A DNA stretch of 64,000 nt, from positions 589,010 through 653,009 of the forward strand of contig NZ_LYST01000043.1 in the NCBI RefSeq assembly GCF_001693755.1, given 5' to 3'. Below are positions 1-9,257 of this stretch, one piece after another. The position numbers and the translations under genes were made by a program. The notes under the pieces are model-generated. The model did no database searches. It saw only the letters and a list, made by a program, of their open reading frames with translations, and was not told the origin of the DNA. Numbering within the stretch: the first letter of the stretch is position 1; each line of letters opens with the position of its first letter. This DNA comes from Gilliamella sp. wkB171. Its GTDB lineage: Bacteria; Pseudomonadota; Gammaproteobacteria; Enterobacterales; Orbaceae.

Positions 1-1
1 A

Positions 2-649
2 GTTTATTATAATCCCGATGATCCTAAAGATATTTTAGAGAAAAAACATGCGTTTCTAGAACGTGTTGGTACAGAAGCCAGAGCTGCCGATATTCCATTA
101 TTTGTCGAACCAATTGTCTATGATAATGTCGTGACCGATGATAAAAGTCCTGAGTTTGCCAAAATAAAACCACAAAAAGTGATTAACACTATTAAAGAAT
201 TCACTAAAAACCAATATTTCATTGATGTACTTAAAGTTGAAGTACCCGTCTTGTTTAAAAATGTAGAAGGATTTAATGATAACAACGTGGTTGTCTATAC
301 TCAAAAACAAGCTGCCGATTATTTTAAACAAGCTAGCGATGCGGCAACTCGTCCATTTATCTATTTAAGTGCGGGCGTACCAACAAAAACTTTCCATCAA
401 GAATTAATTTTTGCTGGTGAGAATGGCGCTAAATATAGTGGTATTTTAGGTGGTCGTGCAACATGGTTTGAAGGCGTTGCTGCTTATGCTAAAGACGGTA
501 AAGAGGGTTTAAAACGCTGGTTAGATCAAACTGGTCGTGAAAATGTTGAGCACCTTAATAAGATTTTAAAACAATATGCTACACCTTGGTATGATATCTA
601 TGGTGGTAAAGACAGTATTGAAGTAATTGATCTAAAATTAGGTGACTAA
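2..649 (+). CDS. lacD: Tagatose 1,6-bisphosphate aldolase, LacD family (5' end outside window)
   Basis: Class I aldolase that splits tagatose 1,6-bisphosphate into dihydroxyacetone phosphate and glyceraldehyde 3-phosphate in the cytosolic lactose/galactose tagatose pathway. The frame is already open at base 2, so only the last 215 residues are present, about two thirds of the usual roughly 325. Visible family features are the Schiff-base lysine segment DVLKVEVPV (Lys about residue 78 of the fragment), the YLSAGV strand and GGRATW near the C-terminus. The first internal ATG lies at 131 but is not the start, since homology runs upstream of it. A hairpin follows the stop. Related sulfofructose-phosphate aldolases (YihT) share the fold but match less well. 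The upstream operon cannot be seen. Confidence 0.88.
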   Translation, partial: VYYNPDDPKDILEKKHAFLERVGTEARAADIPLFVEPIVYDNVVTDDKSPEFAKIKPQKVINTIKEFTKNQYFIDVLKVEVPVLFKNVEGFNDNNVVVYTQKQAADYFKQASDAATRPFIYLSAGVPTKTFHQELIFAGENGAKYSGILGGRATWFEGVAAYAKDGKEGLKRWLDQTGRENVEHLNKILKQYATPWYDIYGGKDSIEVIDLKLGD

Positions 650-667
650 TTTAAATCAATAAATTAA

Positions 668-693
668 CACTCATCACCTAAAGGTGATGAGTG
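668..693 (+). terminator. Hairpin terminator after lacD
   Basis: A perfect 11-bp stem (CACTCATCACC with its complement) closes a TAAA loop 18 bases after the lacD stop. The downstream tract is AATTAAT rather than a T-run, so it may be a weak or bidirectional terminator between lacD and the convergent grxB. Confidence 0.6.
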
Positions 694-779
694 AATTAAT
701 GAAAGAACAAAGTTGATAGATATATTCTTCAACCCCTCGTTAAATCTCTTCCATGCTATCGTACTAACTCAGTGATTGA

Positions 780-1430
780 TTAAATTGCGCGATCAAAAAA
801 TAGATCAACCTGACTCAATTTAGCCATTGCCGTTACATAAGCCAACGTTTTTGGTGGAAAAGATAGATCTTTTACACAGGTTAAATTACGTAATACTGGA
901 AATAGACAAATATCATCTAAAGACAATTGACCATTACACGCTTGTGGTGAAACAATCAAAGGATCTAGTTGTTCAAGCAACTTAGAAACAGCTAAAACCA
1001 GAGAACTTGTTTGCGCTAAACACTCATCGAATGATCCCATCTTTTGAGCTTTACTCGCGACAAAACTATCAATTGCACTTTGTGTAGCAAACTCAGCTAA
1101 ACCCAGTTTGATATAACGCGGACACTCTAATTTATAATCATACTGCTGTATGTTTTTTATTATCTCGGCAATTTTCGCTGATTTAGGTCCAATCAATATA
1201 GGGCTATCGCCATAATTATTATCAATATAATCAACAATATCTAAACTTTCAGGCATATAACTACCATCATCTTTTTGTAAAATTGGCACCATTTTTTCAC
1301 CAATCATACTTTCAGGTGATTTGTTATCATCACTCAAAAATACTTCTAATTTAACTGGTATGTGTTTTAAACCAAAAATCATTCTTGCTCTGGCGCAAAA
1401 AGGACAATGTTCATAAATATACAGCTTCAT
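780..1430 (-). CDS. grxB: Glutaredoxin 2
   Basis: Cytosolic glutaredoxin of the GST-like Grx2 type; reduces disulfides and glutathione-mixed disulfides. It has 216 residues, against 215 in E. coli. The thioredoxin-fold N-terminus carries the active site C9-P-F-C12 in MKLYIYEHCPFCARAR, followed by the cis-Pro segment MVPIL and a helical C-terminal domain. An in-frame ATG at 1448 exists, but the start at 1430 aligns with the family and has GAGGAG directly upstream. That start overlaps the stop of the upstream membrane-protein gene by four bases (ATGA), which suggests translational coupling and an operon. No resolving-residue changes are seen. Confidence 0.93.
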   Translation of the reverse strand: MKLYIYEHCPFCARARMIFGLKHIPVKLEVFLSDDNKSPESMIGEKMVPILQKDDGSYMPESLDIVDYIDNNYGDSPILIGPKSAKIAEIIKNIQQYDYKLECPRYIKLGLAEFATQSAIDSFVASKAQKMGSFDECLAQTSSLVLAVSKLLEQLDPLIVSPQACNGQLSLDDICLFPVLRNLTCVKDLSFPPKTLAYVTAMAKLSQVDLFFDRAI

Positions 1431-2065
1431 GTTTTTCTCCTCAAACAATCAACTACCCATAAAAATAAGGCTGAACCTAAAAACAATAAAAAAACCATAC
1501 CGACAGCAAACAACGCTTTCGGATAGCCTATTTTCACAACATTAATAAAAGGATAAGGATATAAATTAGTATAGTATCCTCTGACAAAAATATATATGCC
1601 ATAAACTAACATACAGACTAATGAACCCATTATCACTCGAAAATTAATACGTCGAAACGGTCCCCAAATTAACCAACTCAAAACACCCAGTAACGGTATG
1701 ACAACATGTAAACTTTCATTGGTGAATTTTAATAAATCATTCGGCGGTTTATGAATAGCGCGTAACATTAAGTTATAAACGATAGAAGTGATTATCACGC
1801 CTACTAGCCCATTTAACCGAATAATTTTAAAGCTAGAACGATGGCAACTAGGATTAAAAAATAGCCACAAACAACTCACCGCCAACATCAAATTCGATAA
1901 CACAGTAAAAAAACTATAATAAAAAATGATTCGACCAACTGGTGTCGCTGGTTGCCAAGGTTGAAGTTGAGCTTGCCAGTATAGATAAGTTTCAATACCA
2001 ATAACAAAAAAAGCATATAGCCCAATAAAAAGAGGTACAGTGCGTTTTAACATACACATCATCAC
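1427..2065 (-). CDS. Pr6Pr family integral membrane protein
   Basis: A 212-residue protein with about six hydrophobic segments and conserved-looking polar signatures (YSFFTVLSN, YNLMLRAIHKPP, YPYPFINV) that I recognise from the Pr6Pr / FAR-17a-AIG1-like membrane family. In eukaryotes relatives hydrolyse fatty-acid esters; the bacterial role is unknown. Several start codons are possible (ATG at 2065, 2062 or 2053) and none has a clear Shine-Dalgarno, so the N-terminus is uncertain by a few residues. It shares a four-base ATGA overlap with grxB downstream. The family call rests on motif memory, not alignment. Confidence 0.65.
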   Translation of the reverse strand: MMMCMLKRTVPLFIGLYAFFVIGIETYLYWQAQLQPWQPATPVGRIIFYYSFFTVLSNLMLAVSCLWLFFNPSCHRSSFKIIRLNGLVGVIITSIVYNLMLRAIHKPPNDLLKFTNESLHVVIPLLGVLSWLIWGPFRRINFRVIMGSLVCMLVYGIYIFVRGYYTNLYPYPFINVVKIGYPKALFAVGMVFLLFLGSALFLWVVDCLRRKT

Positions 2066-2296
2066 AAAGTAAAATATTAATGCAAATATATATCAGATAT
2101 TATTCAAAATACAAAAGAGAATCATGTGTTAATTGACTTATTATCATTAAGTTTGCATAAATCGACTTAAAAAAGCCATTACCCAATGAATTTAACAAAA
2201 TACTTCCATTTACATGCCATTACTTGGTCTAAACTGCAATGAGCAGCGAGTTGGTATATAATAGCTAAAATAAATTGTATATAGAGATGACCATGA

Positions 2297-3211
2297 ATGT
2301 CAGATAAAAGTATTGCGACACAAAGTAAAGTGTTAATTGAACAGTTTTTAGATTCATTATGGCTAGAGCGTAACCTAGCAGAAAACACAATAGAATCTTA
2401 CAAACTCGATTTGTTTGCACTTAGCCACTCATTACAGCAACAAAATGTCACAATGCTAAGCGCACAGACCATTAATTTACAGAATTTTTTAATGCAGCGC
2501 GTGCAAGATGGTTATAAAGCCAGTAGCTCGGCACGTTTGTTAAGTGCAACTAAACGTTTTTTTCAATATTTATATCAAGAAAATTATCGCACAGATGATC
2601 CCTCTGCCGTTTTGTCTTCACCAAAATTACCCAAAAAACTACCTAAAGATTTAACCGAATCACAAGTCGAGGCGTTGCTTGAATCACCCAGTACTGATGA
2701 TCCTATCGAACTACGTGATAAAGCTATGCTAGAAGTGCTTTATGCAACTGGATTACGGGTTAGTGAATTAGTCAATTTAGAAATCAGTGATGTCAGTTTG
2801 CGGCAGGGGGTGATAAGGGTAATTGGTAAAGGTAATAAAGAACGCTTAGTGCCACTGGGGGAAGAAGCCATTTATTGGCTTGAATACTATTTCAAATACG
2901 CCCGTAATGATCTTTTAAAATCTGGACCGATTGATGTGCTGTTTCCTAGCCGATTAGGTAAAAAAATGACACGACAGACATTCTGGCATCGAATCAAATA
3001 TTATGCCATACTAACCGGCATTAATATTGAAGCACTGTCACCCCATGTACTACGACATGCGTTTGCAACACATTTGCTTAACCATGGCGCGGACTTGCGG
3101 GTTGTGCAAATGTTACTTGGTCATAGTAGCTTATCAACAACGCAAATCTATACCCATGTGGCAACAGAAAGATTAAAACAGTTACACAGTAAGCATCATC
3201 CCCGAGCATAA
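2297..3211 (+). CDS. xerD: Site-specific tyrosine recombinase XerD
   Basis: Partner of XerC that resolves chromosome dimers at dif with FtsK at the septum. It has 304 residues. The N-terminal core-binding domain (about 10-105) is followed by the catalytic domain with R154 (TGLRVSEL), K178 (GKGNKERLVPL), H250 and R253 (HVLRHAFATHLL), H276 (LLGHSSLSTTQ) and nucleophile Y285 (IYTHV). It is XerD rather than XerC because dsbC and recJ follow directly, as in E. coli. Upstream lies a divergent gap shared with the Pr6Pr gene. Only a weak ribosome site (GAGATG) precedes the ATG. Confidence 0.95.
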   Translation: MSDKSIATQSKVLIEQFLDSLWLERNLAENTIESYKLDLFALSHSLQQQNVTMLSAQTINLQNFLMQRVQDGYKASSSARLLSATKRFFQYLYQENYRTDDPSAVLSSPKLPKKLPKDLTESQVEALLESPSTDDPIELRDKAMLEVLYATGLRVSELVNLEISDVSLRQGVIRVIGKGNKERLVPLGEEAIYWLEYYFKYARNDLLKSGPIDVLFPSRLGKKMTRQTFWHRIKYYAILTGINIEALSPHVLRHAFATHLLNHGADLRVVQMLLGHSSLSTTQIYTHVATERLKQLHSKHHPRA

Positions 3212-3235
3212 TGCTTAAAAAATAAGGATAATTGA

Positions 3236-3934
3236 ATGAAAAAATTAGTTTTAGGTTTAGCATTAATTTCAACATCAGTACTGGCAAGTAATGCTGATAT
3301 TGCCAAAACACTCGGTAAATTAGGTTATACTGAAAAAGACTTAAAAATTGCCGACAGCCCTGTAAAAGGACTAAAAAGTGTTAATACACCTGATGGTATT
3401 TTTTATGTCTCTGATGATGGTAAATATTTAACGCAAGGTCCTTTCTATAACTTAGAAGGTAACGAACCGGTTAACATTGCTAATAGTAATAATGTTAAAT
3501 TAATCAAATCTATTGAAAAAGATGCGATTGTTTATAAAGCGCCAAACGAAAAATATGTTATTTCAGTCTTTACTGACTATACTTGTCATTATTGTAAATT
3601 ACTGCATGAAAATATTGATAAATATTTAGATGCAGGCATTTCAGTCCACTATTTTGCGTTCCCACGAGCTGGAGCGGATAGCGAAGTGGGCAAAAACATG
3701 CAATCAATCTGGAGCGTTGCTGATCGTAAAGCTGCTTTTGATAATGCTTATAAAGGTAATGCGATTTCACCCGCTAGCAGTATGGTACCTTATGTTACTC
3801 AACAATTTAATGTTGGTAAGCAACTTGGTATTAGTGGAACCCCAGCTATTGTTTTAGCTGATGGTCAACTGGTGTCAGGTTATGTCCCAGCTGATAAATT
3901 ACTTGATATTTTGAATAAAAAATCTGTTAAATAA
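3236..3934 (+). CDS. dsbC: Periplasmic disulfide isomerase DsbC
   Basis: Periplasmic thiol:disulfide isomerase that reshuffles wrong disulfides and is kept reduced by DsbD. It has 232 residues: signal peptide of about 18 (ending VLAS), an N-terminal dimerisation domain to about residue 75, then a thioredoxin domain with C117-H-Y-C120 and the cis-Pro loop SGTPA. The usual active site is CGYC, so His replaces Gly. The two structural cysteines that in E. coli form a second disulfide (IWC and PASC) are both serine here (IWSVADR, SPASS). AAGGAT precedes the ATG by a good spacing. It lies 24 bases after xerD and upstream of recJ. Confidence 0.93.
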   Translation: MKKLVLGLALISTSVLASNADIAKTLGKLGYTEKDLKIADSPVKGLKSVNTPDGIFYVSDDGKYLTQGPFYNLEGNEPVNIANSNNVKLIKSIEKDAIVYKAPNEKYVISVFTDYTCHYCKLLHENIDKYLDAGISVHYFAFPRAGADSEVGKNMQSIWSVADRKAAFDNAYKGNAISPASSMVPYVTQQFNVGKQLGISGTPAIVLADGQLVSGYVPADKLLDILNKKSVK

Positions 3935-3986
3935 GTAGTCGTTCATCACAACAATTAATATTCGAACTAACCACTATAACAACTTG

Positions 3987-4012
3987 TGTTAGCGCTTTTG
4001 CGCTAACATTTT
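3987..4012 (+). terminator. Hairpin between dsbC and recJ
   Basis: A 9-bp GC-rich stem (TGTTAGCGC / GCGCTAACA) with a TTTT loop, then ATTTTAAAT. It ends only eight bases before the recJ ATG, so it fills the place where a Shine-Dalgarno would sit. It may be a weak terminator of xerD-dsbC or a control element for recJ. Confidence 0.55.
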
Positions 4013-4016
4013 AAAT

Positions 4017-5753
4017 ATGAATAAAAATAGAATAATACATCGACAATTACCACAAACGCTTCCCGAATTCTCACAAGATATTCCGCCATTATTGCAACGG
4101 ATTTATGCCGCGCGAGATATCAAATCAATGCAAGAGCTAGACTATTCTACGCGTAATTTGTGCAATTATGATAAATTAGATGGAACAACCACCGCTGTTG
4201 AAATTATTTATTCAGCAATGAAGAATAATCAACGTATCATCGTTGTTGGCGATTTTGATACCGATGGCGCTACCAGTACCGCATTAACGGTTACTGCACT
4301 GAGAAAAATGGGCTGCCAATTTGTCGATTATATCATTCCAGATCGTTTTGAAGATGGCTATGGCTTGAGTATAGGTGTTGTTGAAAAAGCAATGTCAAGA
4401 CATGCAGATCTCATTATCACTGTTGATAACGGTATTGCCGCAGTAGAAGCGGTAAAATTTGCCAAACAAGCTAACTTAACAGTGATTATTACCGATCACC
4501 ATTTATGCCCCGAACAGTTACCTATTGCAGATGCAATAATTAATCCCAATTTACCTAATTGCACTTTTCCATCTAAACATCTTGCTGGCGTCGGTGTTGC
4601 ATTTTACTTTATGCTGGCATTAAGAGCTAAATTACGCAAAGAAAATTGGTTCATTAATAATCATCTAACCGAGTACAATATCGCCAATCTATTAGATTTA
4701 GTCGCTCTAGGTACCATTGCTGACGTTGTCAAACTTGACCATAATAATCGAATACTAGTGCACCAAGGCATGAATAGAATACGATCCGGCTATTGCTGTG
4801 ATGGAATCAAAGCGTTGTTACATATAGCAAGAAAAGAAGCAGTATCTTTTACTGCGATTGATTTAGCCTACTATGTTGCACCAAGACTCAATGCAGCAGG
4901 AAGAATGGATAATATGGCACTAGGTGTTGAACTATTGCTCTGTGATGATTTTGACCTAGCAGTTCAGCAAGCAACGGATCTTGATATACTCAATACCGAC
5001 CGTAAGCTAATTGAACAAACAATGCACAAAGAAGCATTAGCATATATTCAGCAGCTTGAAAAACAAGACACATCTATTCCAAATGCTATTGTCGTTTACC
5101 ATCCACAGTGGCATCAAGGTATTATCGGTATTTTATCGGCGCGATTAAAAGACAAATATTACCGTCCAGTTATCTCCTTTGCTTCAACCCAAGATGGTCA
5201 TTTAAAAGGTTCAGGAAGATCTATCCCAGGTGTTCACTTACGTGATGTACTTGATGAACTGGATCAAAAGCACCCGAACTTAATCGTCAGTTTTGGCGGT
5301 CATGCAATGGCGGTTGGTTTAACGATTCTTGAACAAGACATCGAGCTATTTAGAGACAATTTTGAAGCGCTATTAAATGACAAATTAAGTGAAGAGGTAT
5401 TGCAACCAACAATTGAAACTGATGGTGAAGTCGATGAACAAGATTTTAATTATGCAATGGCTTTACAATTAAAAGAAGGTGGACCTTGGGGTGAGGGATT
5501 TGATGAACCTATTTTTGATGGTGAATTTATTATCCATCAACAACGCCTATTTGCAGAAAAACACCTTAGATTAGTGTTAGAACCCCAAAATGGGGGGAGT
5601 CTAATAGAAGGTATATTATTTAATGCTGATTTACAACAATGGCCGGATCAATCGATAAAAAAAGCCAAAATCGTTTACCATTTAGTTGTAGATGATTTTC
5701 GAGGTAATCAGGCGGCAAAGTTGATGATTCGATATTTATGGCCTATCGCATAA
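4017..5753 (+). CDS. recJ: Single-stranded-DNA-specific exonuclease RecJ
   Basis: 5'-3' exonuclease on single-stranded DNA, acting in RecFOR recombination, base excision and mismatch repair. It has 578 residues, the normal length. DHH-superfamily motifs are clear: D79-F-D-T-D-G (usual DFDADGATST, so Ala is Thr here), VDNGI at about 136-140, D160-H-H and, in the DHHA1 domain, SFGGHAMAVGL. The N-terminus aligns with E. coli RecJ from this ATG. No ribosome-binding site is visible because a hairpin abuts the start. Third gene of the conserved xerD-dsbC-recJ order. Confidence 0.95.
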   Translation: MNKNRIIHRQLPQTLPEFSQDIPPLLQRIYAARDIKSMQELDYSTRNLCNYDKLDGTTTAVEIIYSAMKNNQRIIVVGDFDTDGATSTALTVTALRKMGCQFVDYIIPDRFEDGYGLSIGVVEKAMSRHADLIITVDNGIAAVEAVKFAKQANLTVIITDHHLCPEQLPIADAIINPNLPNCTFPSKHLAGVGVAFYFMLALRAKLRKENWFINNHLTEYNIANLLDLVALGTIADVVKLDHNNRILVHQGMNRIRSGYCCDGIKALLHIARKEAVSFTAIDLAYYVAPRLNAAGRMDNMALGVELLLCDDFDLAVQQATDLDILNTDRKLIEQTMHKEALAYIQQLEKQDTSIPNAIVVYHPQWHQGIIGILSARLKDKYYRPVISFASTQDGHLKGSGRSIPGVHLRDVLDELDQKHPNLIVSFGGHAMAVGLTILEQDIELFRDNFEALLNDKLSEEVLQPTIETDGEVDEQDFNYAMALQLKEGGPWGEGFDEPIFDGEFIIHQQRLFAEKHLRLVLEPQNGGSLIEGILFNADLQQWPDQSIKKAKIVYHLVVDDFRGNQAAKLMIRYLWPIA

Positions 5754-5876
5754 CTATTTAAAATCGTCTATAATAACCGGCACATGTCGGTGTTAAATCT
5801 CATTACCATTCAAAACGACTATAGTGATAAACAGTTATTATTATCGATATATTTTTATAAAAGTTAAGGATTAAAA

Positions 5877-7271
5877 ATGCGTATTCATATTCTAGGGATT
5901 TGTGGCACATTTATGGCAGGCATTGCTTTGATAGCCCGATCACTAGGCCATAAAGTTACTGGTTCAGACAAAAATGTTTACCCACCCATGAGTACTCTCT
6001 TACAAAAAGAAAATATAGAGATTATTGAAGGGTACGACCCAGCACAACTCACTCCTACACCAGATTTAGTTATTATTGGTAACGCTTTATCAAGGGGAAA
6101 TCCTTGTATTGAATATATTCTTGATAACAATATTCCCTATATTTCTGCGCCACAATGGCTACACGATAACGTTTTATGCAACCGTTGGGTCATAGCCGTT
6201 GCCGGTACTCATGGTAAAACAACAACAGCAGGTATGGTTAACTGGATTTTAGAAAAGCAAGGTTATAATCAAGGCTTTGTTATTGGTGGTGTACCGGGTA
6301 ATTTTGATGTATCAGCAAGGCTCGGGGAAGGCAATTTTTTTGTTATTGAAGCCGATGAATATGATTGTTCTTTTTTTGATAAACGTTCTAAATTTATGCA
6401 TTATTGCCCGAAAACTTTGATAATGAATAACTTAGAATTTGATCATGCCGATATTTTTGATGATCTTAGTGCAATTCAAAAACAATTTCATCATTTAGTG
6501 CGCTTAGTACCTAGTAAAGGGCTTATCATTTCACCACAAGACGATGTCAATTTAAAACAAGTACTCGCTAAAGGCTGTTGGAGTGAACAAACGTTTACTG
6601 AATCTGAAAATGGCTGGCTTGCACAGCGCATTAATAATGATGCAAGTCATTTTGCGGTTTATTTTAATAATCAAAAAGTGGGGGAAGTGCAATATTCCCT
6701 AGTTGGCGAACATAATATGCATAATGCATTAATGGCGATTGCAGCTGCGCATAATGTCGGGATTACGCCTGCTGATGCATGCAAGGCATTAAGCACTTTT
6801 GTTAACGCTAAAAGACGCTTAGAGCTTTATGGAGAAGTCAATAATATCGAAATATATGATGATTTTGCTCATCATCCAACAGCAATATTGGCTACATTAG
6901 AAGCATTACGCAGCAAAATTGGTGCTAATCGCCGAATATTAGCCGTACTTGAACCTCGGTCAAATACCATGAAATTGGGTGTATCAAAAGATGAATTAGC
7001 GCCTTCGCTAGGACGTGCTGACGAAATTTTCATCTTCCAACCTGAACATTTACCTTGGCTAGTTGCTGATGTGGTTGATGCCTGTATTCAGCCTGCACAT
7101 TGGTCTGGGGATATCGATCTATTAGTTGAGATGATCATCAAATCAGCTAAACCTACAGATGCAATTTTGATTATGAGCAATGGTGGTTTTAGTGGCATCC
7201 ATAAAAAAATTCTAGAAAGTTTAGAAAGGCAGCAACTCAAAGATCAGCAAGAAGAACAATTATTAATCTAA
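5877..7271 (+). CDS. mpl: UDP-MurNAc:L-Ala-gamma-D-Glu-meso-DAP ligase Mpl
   Basis: Cytosolic Mur-ligase-family enzyme that reattaches recycled murein tripeptide to UDP-N-acetylmuramate, bypassing the stepwise Mur ligases. It has 464 residues. Visible are the N-terminal Rossmann start HILGICGTFMAG, the ATP P-loop at about 110-117 (GTHGKTTT), the EADEYDCSFFDKR segment and the C-terminal DDFAHHPTAI region, all typical of Mpl rather than MurC. AAGGATT precedes the ATG. A TATAAT hexamer at 5769-5774 may be its promoter -10. A clear hairpin terminator follows. Confidence 0.95.
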   Translation: MRIHILGICGTFMAGIALIARSLGHKVTGSDKNVYPPMSTLLQKENIEIIEGYDPAQLTPTPDLVIIGNALSRGNPCIEYILDNNIPYISAPQWLHDNVLCNRWVIAVAGTHGKTTTAGMVNWILEKQGYNQGFVIGGVPGNFDVSARLGEGNFFVIEADEYDCSFFDKRSKFMHYCPKTLIMNNLEFDHADIFDDLSAIQKQFHHLVRLVPSKGLIISPQDDVNLKQVLAKGCWSEQTFTESENGWLAQRINNDASHFAVYFNNQKVGEVQYSLVGEHNMHNALMAIAAAHNVGITPADACKALSTFVNAKRRLELYGEVNNIEIYDDFAHHPTAILATLEALRSKIGANRRILAVLEPRSNTMKLGVSKDELAPSLGRADEIFIFQPEHLPWLVADVVDACIQPAHWSGDIDLLVEMIIKSAKPTDAILIMSNGGFSGIHKKILESLERQQLKDQQEEQLLI

Positions 7272-7303
7272 AACATAAATTAGATTAACCCATCACAATA
7301 ATT

Positions 7304-7327
7304 TAGCCACATAATGTGGCTATTTTT
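7304..7327 (+). terminator. Rho-independent terminator after mpl
   Basis: Stem TAGCCAC / GTGGCTA with an ATAAT loop, followed by TTTTT. It sits between mpl and nnr, so nnr probably also has its own promoter or depends on readthrough. Confidence 0.75.
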
Positions 7328-7347
7328 AAAGGCAAGACGGAGGCAGT

Positions 7348-8832
7348 ATGCAATACTTGGTCACCTCATCTGAAATGAAACAATTTGATACTTATACAAC
7401 TTCGGATGTGGGCTTACCCTCATTGGTGCTTATGGAACGCGCTGCCCTTGCTGTTATCGAACAACTTAAATCTGGTGAATTTGATTTAAACAAAGTTGCG
7501 CTCATATGTGGTTATGGTAATAATGGCGGAGACGGTATTGCCGTTGCTCGGCTACTCAAATTACAACAAATTGATGTTGTTATCTATTTAGTGGGTAATT
7601 GTGATAATGCTTCGACCGAAACATTACAACAAATCAAAATAGCTCAGCACTATCAAATCCCTATCTTAACATCGTTACCCGATTCACTTTCATCTTATAC
7701 AACCGTTGTGGATGCCATTTTTGGTATTGGCCTTAATCGAGATGTTAGCGGTGATTTTGTGCGAGCGATTGAGCTAATTAATCAAAGTCATGGCGATATA
7801 CTCGCTATTGATATACCTTCCGGCGTGTGTGCAAATACCGGTAAAATATTAGGTGCTGCGGTAAACGCAAAACAGACAGTAACGTTTGCCTATACTAAGC
7901 TTGGATTATCTTTTTATCCCGGCATTGAACTAGCCGGCAAAATAACCATTGCCGATATTGGCATTTATGCAGACAAACCAACAGCACATTATACCTTTGA
8001 GCAAAATGATCTGGATAACTTGTTACCTGTGCGAGCAAATGACTCCCATAAAGGCTCTTATGGTAAAGTATTGACGATAGCCGGCTCGAAAAACATGTCC
8101 GGTGCCGCTTACTTTTCGGCTAAGGCCGCCTATCGAGCTGGTGCTGGGTTAGTACGTATTTACACACCAATTTGTAATAGCAGTATTTTATTATCCCAAC
8201 TCCCCGAAGCTTTATTATCACCTTTTACACCTAATCAAGTTAATTTTACTGAGCTTGAAACATGGATAAATTGGGCATCAGTAATTGTTATCGGTCCCGG
8301 TATGGGGATATCTGATGATACCTATCAGATTTTATCTTATGTCGTTCACCATGCAACCGTGCCAATAATTATTGATGCTGACGGGCTTAATGTTTTATCG
8401 CAAGATTTGTCATTACTTGAGAAGGCAAAATCAACCATTATTCTTACACCACATTTAGGTGAAATGGCGAACCTAACAAAGCTATCTATCGATAAGATTA
8501 AAAATAATTTAATCGCAACAGCAAAAGCATTTTCGCAACACCACAACGTCATTTGTGTACTTAAAGATGCTAAGACCGTCGTTGCCCACCCTAACAAACC
8601 AACCTATATTAATCAATCAGGCAATAATGGTATGGCAACTGCTGGATCAGGTGATGTGTTAACTGGTATTATAGCTGGACTCATTGCCGGTCACTTACCC
8701 GCGGCTCAAGCAGCCCCAGTAAGTGTTTACTTGCATGGTTTGGCTGGTAACAAGGCAGCTGAAAAATTAAATAAATACAGTTTATTAGCTTCTGATATCA
8801 TCGAAGGTTTAACGCATATACTACCCAATTAA
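7348..8832 (+). CDS. nnr: Bifunctional NAD(P)H-hydrate epimerase / ADP-dependent dehydratase
   Basis: Repairs damaged NAD(P)H hydrates: the N-terminal YjeF_N half (about 1-215) interconverts R and S epimers, and the C-terminal ribokinase-like half (about 225-494) dehydrates the S form using ADP. The N-terminal half shows GYGNNGGDG and FGIGLNR. The C-terminal half shows VIGPGMG, DADGLN, LTPHLGEM and the nucleotide/catalytic segment MATAGSGDVLTGIIAG. GGAGG precedes the ATG. In E. coli the gene neighbours tsaE; here it stands between mpl and a small XRE regulator. Confidence 0.93.
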   Translation: MQYLVTSSEMKQFDTYTTSDVGLPSLVLMERAALAVIEQLKSGEFDLNKVALICGYGNNGGDGIAVARLLKLQQIDVVIYLVGNCDNASTETLQQIKIAQHYQIPILTSLPDSLSSYTTVVDAIFGIGLNRDVSGDFVRAIELINQSHGDILAIDIPSGVCANTGKILGAAVNAKQTVTFAYTKLGLSFYPGIELAGKITIADIGIYADKPTAHYTFEQNDLDNLLPVRANDSHKGSYGKVLTIAGSKNMSGAAYFSAKAAYRAGAGLVRIYTPICNSSILLSQLPEALLSPFTPNQVNFTELETWINWASVIVIGPGMGISDDTYQILSYVVHHATVPIIIDADGLNVLSQDLSLLEKAKSTIILTPHLGEMANLTKLSIDKIKNNLIATAKAFSQHHNVICVLKDAKTVVAHPNKPTYINQSGNNGMATAGSGDVLTGIIAGLIAGHLPAAQAAPVSVYLHGLAGNKAAEKLNKYSLLASDIIEGLTHILPN

Positions 8833-8887
8833 CCCCGATACAATAGGCTCAAAACTCAATGCATTATGTTTATATTGAGGATCACGC

Positions 8888-9247
8888 ATGAATCAAACAA
8901 CAGAAATTGTTGCAATGTTATGTCGCAGAATTAAATTAGCAAGAATTGAAAAAAATTTATCTCAACAAGAACTTGCTCAAAAATCTGAACTCGGCATAGC
9001 AACAATTAAACGCATAGAAAATGGTGAATCCATTACTTTACATACACTAATAAATGTACTACGAGGATTAGACGAACTTGATCAACTCAATAATTTACTT
9101 GCCTATAATGAACTAATGCATAACACATCAACCGATCAAGCCAAACGAAAAAGGAAGTTACGTTCAATAAAAAGTGAAAAAGTCGATATGCTAGTTAATA
9201 ATGACTTTTTACGTTCCAAGGCGAATACTATGCGCTGGAAATATTAA
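8888..9247 (+). CDS. XRE-family helix-turn-helix regulator
   Basis: A 119-residue protein with an N-terminal lambda-repressor-type helix-turn-helix at about residues 12-65 (SQQELAQKSELGIATIKRIENGE is the recognition region, read in pieces), then a linker and a strongly basic segment AKRKRKLRSIK at about 96-106. It resembles HipB-like solitary repressors, but no hipA or toxin gene adjoins it: nnr lies upstream and sdaB is convergent downstream. GAGGAT precedes the ATG. The basic tail is unusual and could contact DNA or RNA. Target and role cannot be read from the sequence. Confidence 0.75.
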   Translation: MNQTTEIVAMLCRRIKLARIEKNLSQQELAQKSELGIATIKRIENGESITLHTLINVLRGLDELDQLNNLLAYNELMHNTSTDQAKRKRKLRSIKSEKVDMLVNNDFLRSKANTMRWKY

Positions 9248-9257
9248 ATTTGATCGC

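Noticed and set aside
8888..9247. Type II toxin-antitoxin module (HipB-like protein)
   Set aside because: No partner gene on either side; neighbours are nnr and sdaB.
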